Shown here piece after piece: positions 17,267-24,200 of a DNA stretch of 33,290 bases; the stretch's first letter is position 1, and each line of letters starts with the position of its first letter. The notes beneath the pieces were generated by a model that saw nothing but the letters and a program-made list of their open reading frames with translations, searched no databases and was not told the DNA's origin. The DNA is from an uncultured Flavobacteriales bacterium. GTDB lineage: Bacteria > Bacteroidota > Bacteroidia > Flavobacteriales_D > Sanyastnellaceae. The stretch is taken from the NCBI GenBank assembly GCA_937967465.1, contig CALBSW010000087.1, forward strand, positions 1 to 33,290. Direction: 5' to 3'. The position numbers were made by a program, and so were the translations under genes.

Positions 17267-18037
17267 TCAGTGCAGGATGACCCTGAAATCCAAGCCCCAC
17301 CAACTGCCATCCAGCACCCGCTCCAGCGATCCGGATCCCGCATCTTCTTGGCCCAGGTTCCATTGGGCGGACAACCCACCTTGAATCAGAGGCTGGATCA
17401 TGGGGCGAAGCAACCCGCCGATGTGCCAATCCCGCTCCTCGCCTTCCTTGACCAGCCCCAACTCGAGGGCCATGCCCCACCGGTTCCAGGCATAGCGCAG
17501 ACTCTCGTGCTCGATGGCGAAGACATCCCCGCCGCCTTCGATGCTCGTCGCCGCAAAAGCATTGGTCGGCAGGATTTCCATGACCAGTCCCCCTCCGGCC
17601 CCCAAACGCCAACCGGGGGTCAACGTCACTTCCGTGCGATAGAGCACAGGGATGGCGTAGCTGGCGACGATCCAATCCAACGAGCCGCTCGCCATGGGCG
17701 CGGAAGCCAAAGGCGGCATCCAATCCGCCTCCACCGTCCACATCCTGCGGACCTGCTCAAACCCGAAGGACAACAGCCCCACCTTGCCGATGCGACGGCG
17801 TATGGAGACGCCATAACTGCGCGTCCCACGGCCACCCCACCGGCCAAACAACGCGCTGTCCGAAGCAGCCAAGGATTGGCCATTCCACCCGGCGCCCTCC
17901 CCGGGTGCAGGCAGTGTCAAGTCGAATGACGACAGGATGTGGACATCCAATGTCCAGTCCCCGGATTGCTGAGCCGATGCTGGCGCCAGCACCAAGCAAC
18001 ACGCCACGAAACATCCGATGCGCACAGCAGCCTTCAT
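17267..18037 (-). CDS. Secreted protein of unknown function, possible outer-membrane beta-barrel
   Basis: 256-aa protein, not recognised. Signal peptide at 1-24 (MKAAVRIGCFVACCLVLAPASA followed by QQ). The rest is rich in aromatic residues and glycine with short amphipathic stretches that look like beta-strands (SYGVSIRRRIGKVGLLSFGFEQVRR, YAIPVLYRTEVTLTPGWRLGAGGGLVME, MALELGLV, GGLSAQWNLG, WWGLDFRVIL). This fits a small outer-membrane barrel or porin-like protein, but no family motif was identified. The ATG at 18037 overlaps the stop of the gene before it (ATGA), making this the last gene of a five-gene unit. Confidence 0.8.
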   Translation of the reverse strand: MKAAVRIGCFVACCLVLAPASAQQSGDWTLDVHILSSFDLTLPAPGEGAGWNGQSLAASDSALFGRWGGRGTRSYGVSIRRRIGKVGLLSFGFEQVRRMWTVEADWMPPLASAPMASGSLDWIVASYAIPVLYRTEVTLTPGWRLGAGGGLVMEILPTNAFAATSIEGGGDVFAIEHESLRYAWNRWGMALELGLVKEGEERDWHIGGLLRPMIQPLIQGGLSAQWNLGQEDAGSGSLERVLDGSWWGLDFRVILH

Positions 18038-18357
18038 GACGACATCCATCCCATGATGGCCAGTCCCAAGACGGCCGCAGTGATGCCCAACATCGCCCAC
18101 CTCAATCCCGCGTGCGCGATGAACGGCCGACGATGGCGACCATGGAGCATGTGGTTGATGCGCAAGGCCTCCTTGAACTCCGAGCGGTGAACGCCAAACC
18201 GCTCCAGAGGCGCCTCCTCATCCAGAGGGGCACGCTCAAATCCGATGCCCGCGGCCTCCAGGTCCCCCTGAAACTCATCCGCCAGCGCCGCACTCCGAAA
18301 TTCGAAGACATAGTAGCGGTTGTCGCCCGGGTGCTCGTACCAGTTCATCCAGCGCAT
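18034..18357 (-). CDS. Small protein with C-terminal membrane segment
   Basis: 107 aa from the ATG at 18357 (a GTG one codon upstream is also possible). Not recognised. The N-terminal part (about 1-70) is soluble and charged: WYEHPGDNRYYVFEFRSAALADEFQ resembles a small alpha/beta fold, and HRSEFKEALRINHMLHGRHRRPF precedes the membrane. One hydrophobic segment lies at about 85-104, with little beyond it, so the soluble part probably faces the cytoplasm. Starts 7 bases after the nitroreductase stop and overlaps the following gene by ATGA. Confidence 0.78.
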   Translation of the reverse strand: MRWMNWYEHPGDNRYYVFEFRSAALADEFQGDLEAAGIGFERAPLDEEAPLERFGVHRSEFKEALRINHMLHGRHRRPFIAHAGLRWAMLGITAAVLGLAIMGWMSS

Positions 18358-18364
18358 CACCGGC

Positions 18365-18952
18365 TCATTCTGTGATCCAATCCGCGACGTACTCCAGCGG
18401 TTTGCGGTGTCCCTTGCTCGGCCAATCTCCGTCCGGGTATCCCATGTAGAACAGGCCCATGCCCGTCACCCCTTCCGCATGACCCAGTGCCGCTTTGGCG
18501 TCGGGGTGGGCCAAAAATTTCGGCGTGGACCAGAACCCGCCGATGCCGTGGGCGGTGCACATCAGGTACATGTTCTGCACCGCTGCCGCCAAGGCAGCCT
18601 CGTCCTCCCACAGCGGGAACCGCCCGTCCGCATCATGCTCGAGCCCCAAGGCTACGATGGCATTGCACCGGGTGCCACGCTGTCGGATTTTGTCCGCCTT
18701 GCTCTCCATGGCCGCCTCACCCGCGTGCGCACGGTAGGCATCGGACAGCTGCGACATCAAGCGCTCAGCCGCATCGTCCATGAAGACGCGAAAGCGCCAC
18801 GGCTGCGTCAAACCGTGGTTGGGCGCCCAAGTGCCGTGCTGCAGCACCTGTTCGACAATCTCGCGGTGGACGCGCCGCCCCGAATATTTCTCGGGAGAAA
18901 TGCTCCGCCGGTCCAGGAGCAACGTACTGGTGTCACTGATGCTGTGGCGCAT
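18365..18952 (-). CDS. Nitroreductase-family FMN oxidoreductase
   Basis: 195-aa flavoprotein of the nitroreductase superfamily, nearest in look to the short YdjA-like branch. Seen: the FMN-binding start DRRSISPEKYSGRRV (14-28), GTWAPNHGLTQPWRFRVF (40-57, the family APNH/QPWRF block), and a C-terminal glycine-rich block GIGGFWSTPKF and GMGLFYMGYPDGDWPSKGHRKPLEYV. Such enzymes reduce nitro, quinone or related substrates with NAD(P)H, usually as homodimers; the natural substrate is not evident. One base separates it from the peptidase gene upstream. Confidence 0.9.
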   Translation of the reverse strand: MRHSISDTSTLLLDRRSISPEKYSGRRVHREIVEQVLQHGTWAPNHGLTQPWRFRVFMDDAAERLMSQLSDAYRAHAGEAAMESKADKIRQRGTRCNAIVALGLEHDADGRFPLWEDEAALAAAVQNMYLMCTAHGIGGFWSTPKFLAHPDAKAALGHAEGVTGMGLFYMGYPDGDWPSKGHRKPLEYVADWITE

Positions 18953-18953
18953 G

Positions 18954-20384
18954 TCAATCTGTGGATGAATCGAGTGAATCGTAATCGAGCTGGTCGAGGA
19001 GGTACACCATGGACGTCAATGCCGCTGCACCCAATTTGAGCTCGCGGGGGTGCACGTTTTCGAAGACGTCCCGCTCACTGTGGTGGTAATCGAAATACCG
19101 CTGAGAATTGGGGCGCAGGCCCACCATCAGCGGCCGCTTCCCAGCCGGGGCTTCCGTCTTCAACGGTCCAATGTCCACGCCTGCACCACCGCGTCGCAGG
19201 TCGCCGATGCCATAGTCGATGAGCGACTCCCGCCACGCCCGCACCGCGGAGGTGGCGTCATCCGTGGCGTCAATGGACCAACCCCGCGGTGCATCACCAC
19301 CGGCATCGCTTTCCACAGCCGCCACGTGCCATTCTCCCCGCTCCCGCGCAATGCGCGCGTAGGTCTTGCCACCATTGTTTCCGTTTTCTTCGTTGATGAA
19401 CAGGACCACCCGGATCGTGTGGCGCGGTGCGTAACCCAATGCCACCAACGTCCGCATGACTTCAATGCTGTGGACGATGCCCGCCCCATCATCGTGTGCG
19501 CCTTCTCCAATGTCCCAGCTGTCGAGGTGCCCGCCCACCACAATGTACCGGTCTGGATGCTCCGTCCCCGTCCATTCCGCAATGACGTTGGCCTGCGCCT
19601 TGTCTTCGTGTAACACACAGCCCATGTCCAATCCAACCCGCACGTCATGGCCGGCCTCCACCAAACGCGCAATGCGCCGGGAGTCCACCGTGCTGATGGC
19701 GGCAGCTGGCACCTTGGGCACCGTGTCCAAATACCGCATCGCCCCTGTGTGGGGGAAGGTGTCCATGGCATGGGTCAATGAGCGGACGATCGCCGCCACA
19801 CCGCCGTGCTCAGCGGATTCAACCGCACCCCGTGACCGCTGCTGGTACGCGCCACCATAGGCTCCCCCCGCACTGATCATGAGGGGGTCCATGGGGCGAT
19901 TGAAGAACGCGATTCTGCCATCCAATCCGCCCGGGCCCAAACTGTCGAGCTCCTCAAATTCGCGGACGACCACAACCTCCGCTTCGAGGGCGCCCTCCGT
20001 GCCCACACTGCCGCCAAGCGCCCGAATGGGCAGGGGCTCCGCCTCGCCGCCATCGACCCGCATCCACCCCATTTCGGTGGCACTGCGTTCCCAATGCGGC
20101 ACCATCACCGTCTGCATCCGCACTTCTGGAGCACCGGCTTCACGCAGGGTCTTCGCCCCCCACAGAATGGCATCGTCCGCTTCAGGCGATCCGCTCAAGC
20201 GCGCCCCAATGTCTTTGCACAACGCGCGCAAATCCTCGACGCACTGGCCCTCTCCGAGGATGTGCCGGTGAATGTCGGACACCATGGTGCTGTCCTCCGC
20301 TGTCCATCGGGTCTCCTGGGCTTGGAAGGCACAGGCCCATCCCATGAAGACACACCACACTGCATATTTCATTTCGTTCCTCAT
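18954..20384 (-). CDS. Secreted M28-family zinc metallopeptidase
   Basis: 476-aa exported aminopeptidase or carboxypeptidase of the M28 family. Signal peptide at about 5-23 (MKYAVWCVFMGWACAFQAQ). A PA-like domain is inserted at about 115-260. The di-zinc catalytic site is intact: H286-x-D288 (GGHLDSWDIGEGAHDDGAG), bridging D298, the N331-E332-E333 motif with the general base, D360 (ESDAGGD), and a C-terminal histidine (H434 or H435 in DYHHSERDVFENVHP). This layout matches plasma glutamate carboxypeptidase-like M28 enzymes. The substrate is probably extracellular peptides. The ATG overlaps the SDR stop (ATGA); the alternative start four codons in would give the same mature protein. Confidence 0.93.
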   Translation of the reverse strand: MRNEMKYAVWCVFMGWACAFQAQETRWTAEDSTMVSDIHRHILGEGQCVEDLRALCKDIGARLSGSPEADDAILWGAKTLREAGAPEVRMQTVMVPHWERSATEMGWMRVDGGEAEPLPIRALGGSVGTEGALEAEVVVVREFEELDSLGPGGLDGRIAFFNRPMDPLMISAGGAYGGAYQQRSRGAVESAEHGGVAAIVRSLTHAMDTFPHTGAMRYLDTVPKVPAAAISTVDSRRIARLVEAGHDVRVGLDMGCVLHEDKAQANVIAEWTGTEHPDRYIVVGGHLDSWDIGEGAHDDGAGIVHSIEVMRTLVALGYAPRHTIRVVLFINEENGNNGGKTYARIARERGEWHVAAVESDAGGDAPRGWSIDATDDATSAVRAWRESLIDYGIGDLRRGGAGVDIGPLKTEAPAGKRPLMVGLRPNSQRYFDYHHSERDVFENVHPRELKLGAAALTSMVYLLDQLDYDSLDSSTD

Positions 20385-21163
20385 GACATCCAGCTTCCAT
20401 TGTTGACGTCGAGGCCCTGTCCGGTCATGCCCCGCTGCTCAGGAGACAACATCCAAAACACCGTGTCCGCCATCTCTTCTGGTGTGCTCATGCGCCCGGT
20501 CGGCAACACTGCACATTGTTGCGCGTGACAGGCCTCGTAAGTGATTCCTTGGGCATCCGCCATGCGCTGGATGCTGTCCCGCGCCATGTCCGTTTCGACC
20601 CAGCCTGGGCAAATGGCGTTGACCAAGATGCCCTCGCCTCCCCATTCCACTGCCAAGCTCCGGACCAATCCAAGCACCGCGGTTTTGGATGTGACATACG
20701 CACTTTGCTGCGGAACACCGAAACGCGCCAAGACACTGCTTGTCGCCACCGCATGGGCCACTTCACCCGTCCGCTCCACATGCTCCTTCAAGTAAGGCCG
20801 CGCCACATGGACGGTGACATACACCCCGGTCACATTGACCCTGAGGATGTCGTCCCAACGGTCTTCGCTCGGGTCAGTCGCATACGCGTTGGCACCTCCA
20901 ATGCCCGCATTGGCGAACACTCCGCAGAGGGTGAGTCCCGGTTTGGACATGGCCTTGGCCAAAGCCGCCTCAAACCGAATCCGATCCGACACGTCCAATG
21001 CCAAAATCTCGTGTCCATCCCCGGCCATTTGGCCCAGGGTTTCCTCCAAGGCAGCCTGTCGTCTTCCCACGAGGAACACCACATGCCCTTCCCTTGCGAA
21101 TCGGATGGCGGTGGCCCGGCCAATGCCGGAACCCGCACCCGTGATCAAGACGGCTTTGCGCAT
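20381..21163 (-). CDS. Short-chain dehydrogenase/reductase (SDR)
   Basis: 260-aa classical SDR with a Rossmann fold. Seen: cofactor loop TGAGSGIG (8-15), VGRR at 32-35 in the position that often favours NADPH, DVSD (57-60), NAGIGG (85-90), N110 of the tetrad, and catalytic S142/S143, Y156 and K160 (SAYVTSKTA). The C-terminus PGWVETDM and GQGLDVNNGSWM is typical. The substrate is unknown. The start at 21163 is the ATG before MRKAVLITGAG; longer versions would run through the upstream terminator. First gene of the leftward unit with the M28 peptidase and the nitroreductase. Confidence 0.93.
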   Translation of the reverse strand: MRKAVLITGAGSGIGRATAIRFAREGHVVFLVGRRQAALEETLGQMAGDGHEILALDVSDRIRFEAALAKAMSKPGLTLCGVFANAGIGGANAYATDPSEDRWDDILRVNVTGVYVTVHVARPYLKEHVERTGEVAHAVATSSVLARFGVPQQSAYVTSKTAVLGLVRSLAVEWGGEGILVNAICPGWVETDMARDSIQRMADAQGITYEACHAQQCAVLPTGRMSTPEEMADTVFWMLSPEQRGMTGQGLDVNNGSWMS

Positions 21164-21179
21164 GGTGCGAAGATGGGGA

Positions 21180-21212
21180 AAAGAGAAAGGCCCGACTTGC
21201 GTCGGGCCTTTC
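21180..21212 (-). terminator. Terminator of the 1765-residue repeat-protein gene
   Basis: Perfect 12-base stem GAAAGGCCCGAC (21185-21196) / GTCGGGCCTTTC (21201-21212) with a four-base loop. Read on the minus strand it is followed by TCTTTTCC. It lies 37 bases after the stop of the large gene and only about 22 bases before the SDR start codon. Confidence 0.85.
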
Positions 21213-21248
21213 CTGTTTCGTTGGAACGTTGACGTTCCGAATTCGAGA

Positions 21249-24200
21249 TTACTCCTCGCAGTCGGTACCGAAGGCACCGAGGAAGATCAAGAGGTCGGAG
21301 GTCGTCGTCTGTCCGTCGCCGTTGAGGTCGGTCGGGCAGGGGTTCGCCACGTTGAAGATGCAGGAACCATCGTCGTTCGTAGCGAGCTCGTCGTAGTTCT
21401 CAGCGTCCACGTAGGTACAACCCATCACGTAGTTGGTGAAGTCGCAGAGGTCGTTGTTGACCACATCCACGCTGTCCGGATCGACGTAGTTCGGAGCGAA
21501 CGGCAGGCCGCAGCCCTCCGTGCACGCCGTGCCGATACCGACCTGGTACGTACCAGGACCACCGCTCGTGTTGTTGAACGCATCACCGGAAATCGTCCAG
21601 GACACCTCGCTCGGGAAGGATCCGTCGGTCACGATCAAGGTGTAGCAACCGGCTTCATCGAAGCAGATGTCATCGGTATCGAATTCACCGTCGTTCTCGT
21701 CGTTGGCCAGGTCACCCGTGGCCACGAGGTCGCCAGCTCCGTTGTAGAAGCTGTAAGTGGCTCCGTTCCATCCGTCACCGAAGCTGTCAAACATGTTGAA
21801 GCTGATGAACGCACCGAAGCAGCAGGAACCATCGTCCACAGAAGCGAACGGATTGTAGTTCACAGCGTCAGAGTTGGTACAACCGAGGCAGCTGTAATCA
21901 CAGAGCGTGTTGTCTGCGAAGTCCACTGGACCGTTGTAGTTACAAGCCGTGCTGTCGGCACAACCGGTCGTCGGTGCCGGAGCACACGTGATGGCCATGC
22001 TGATGTAGTACGGGGTGGTGCTGGACACGCAGCTCACGGAACCATCAGAGGTGAAGGACACCGTCACAGAGTCCATACCGATCACAATGCCGTCATCAGC
22101 ATCCACGTCACTGTTGTACAGGTTGGCACCCGTGGCAGCATCGTCGATCACGAGCTCGTCCCAGCCTTGCTCGATGAGCGTACCAGCGAGGTCGATCACA
22201 ATCGTGCCGTCACCGCTGTTCCCGTTGAGCGTGAAGCTCCAGCTCTCGTTGCTGTCGTAGCAGTACTCCCAGGTCTCGGTGTCGCAATCCAAGCAGGAGG
22301 TGAACTCACAAGGATCGTTCACGTCGTCCACGTTGGCGTCTGCGTTGTAGTTACAAGCAGCTGCATCCTGACAACCGTACACAACAGGCTCGCAAGACAC
22401 GCTCATGTCAAACGGACCACCGACAGAACCGCTTCCAGCAGAAACCAGGATGGCGTAGGTGTTCGCGTTGGCGTCGGAGATGAACTGGAGCGTCTCACCG
22501 TTGTCACAGCTCTCGTTGCTGATCACGGTGTTGTTGCCCTCGTCCAAGCAGAGGATGCTAGAGCACGTGCCCGTACCACCGAAGATGGTGAAGGACTGCT
22601 CGACCGTCGCACCAGCCGGGAAGTTGAATGGGCTGGCCTCGAGGGTGAAGTCGAAGCTGGTACCGGAACCGGCCACATCACCAGCCACCACGAGCTGGGT
22701 GCCGTCCGCAGCCGTCACGTTCACGTTGTCCGTGCCGCTGATGCCGTCGCCGAAGCTGTCGCTCACGTTGAGGGTGTAGCTACCAGCCGGCAAGCAAATC
22801 GTCTCGGTGTTCGGACCGTTGGCGAAGACAGGCGCACCGCTGGCCACTTCAGAGCCGTTGGCGTTGGTCACCGTCCAGCTGGTCTCAGCCGGGTAGAAGT
22901 CAGCGTTGATCGTGATGTCCACGCAGACTTGCGGATCGGTCGTGCAACCACCGCTGCAGAGCAGGTCTTGTGCTGTTCCGTCGGAAGCAATGACCTGGGC
23001 AGCGATGCCGTCCAGTTCAGTTCCGTTGTTGGTGAAGAACACGGTATAGTCACCCCCCATGAGGGTGAGGTAGTAGTCGTTGAACAGCGTCGGGAACAGG
23101 TCGCCAGCAGCGACTTCGATGGTGTCACCATTCGGCGGCACAATCACAGCGCTGATGTTCTGGTAGTTGTCCGGGTTCAGGCTGTTCACCTCCAAGGTGG
23201 CGTCCGGCATGTCAACCTCTTGGAAGATGTCGAACTCCGTGTTCACCGTGGAACCACAAGTCGTGATGGTCACGAGCTGCTCCACACCACCGTTGTCGAG
23301 GGTGTACCACACACCGTTGCCGTCACCGCCACAAGGATCGGTTCCGCCCACGGAGGTCGCACCACCGGTGTTGCCACTGATGGTCTCACCACAAGCCACA
23401 GCAATGGCGTTGTCACAGCTGTCGTTCGGCTGGGTCACACCAATGTAGAGGCAACCGCTGTTGACGGTGGCGTCAGCATTGTAGTTGGAGGCCGTCGGGT
23501 CGGTACAACCCTGAACCTCTGCAGACACGCTCACGTTGAACGGACCGCACTCGTCGGTCTGAGTCGTCCACATGAAGACGTAGTAGTTCAGGTCAGCGTC
23601 AGGCTGAGCGATGGACACCGTGACTGGTCCTTCCTGCTCGGTGCCGAAGAACTGGTTCATCTCTTCCTGAACAGCACCCTGGACGACACCGCTCTGCAGG
23701 TCGTTGAGGTCCGTGCAGTCCGTACCGCTGTAGACACCGTAACCCACAGCACCGTCGCCCGTGGCAGCCACGGTCAGGTTGTACAGGTTGTAGTTGGTGT
23801 CCAGTTCGAGCTGGTACCACACACCGTAGGCAGTGGCGAAGGTGCTCAATCCACCGAGACCGAAGTCCTCATCCGGAGCGGAGCAGCAGGTGCTTCCGTC
23901 GTAGGAACCGCCGTCCACCAATGGGAGAACCACGTCACAGATGTCGTCGTTGACCGGGAAGCCGAGGTCACAAGCGGCACAGGTGGCCTCGATCACGATG
24001 CCAGTCTGCGTCGTCGTGCTGCTGTAGGTACCCACACGCACGAGGTAGTTGTTGCCCTGCTCGGCGTTGATGCTCACGATGGAGTTGAAGGTGCCGGTCG
24101 TGCCGAAACCACAACCTGCCACACCGGAGTCGTCGTTGGTGGCAATCGGAGTGATGGTGCCATCACCGTTGTCCACGAAGACAATCACGTCCGTGTCGGT

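Noticed and set aside
21223..21238. Small hairpin GGAACG-TTGA-CGTTCC just after the protein A stop
   Set aside because: Six-base stem without a T-run; the stronger hairpin at 21185-21212 explains termination.
21252..21341. Protein A and B tails as evidence of a cellulosome
   Set aside because: Only one calcium loop, no scaffoldin or cohesin in the window; a dockerin has two such loops. The resemblance is recorded only as EF-hand-like.
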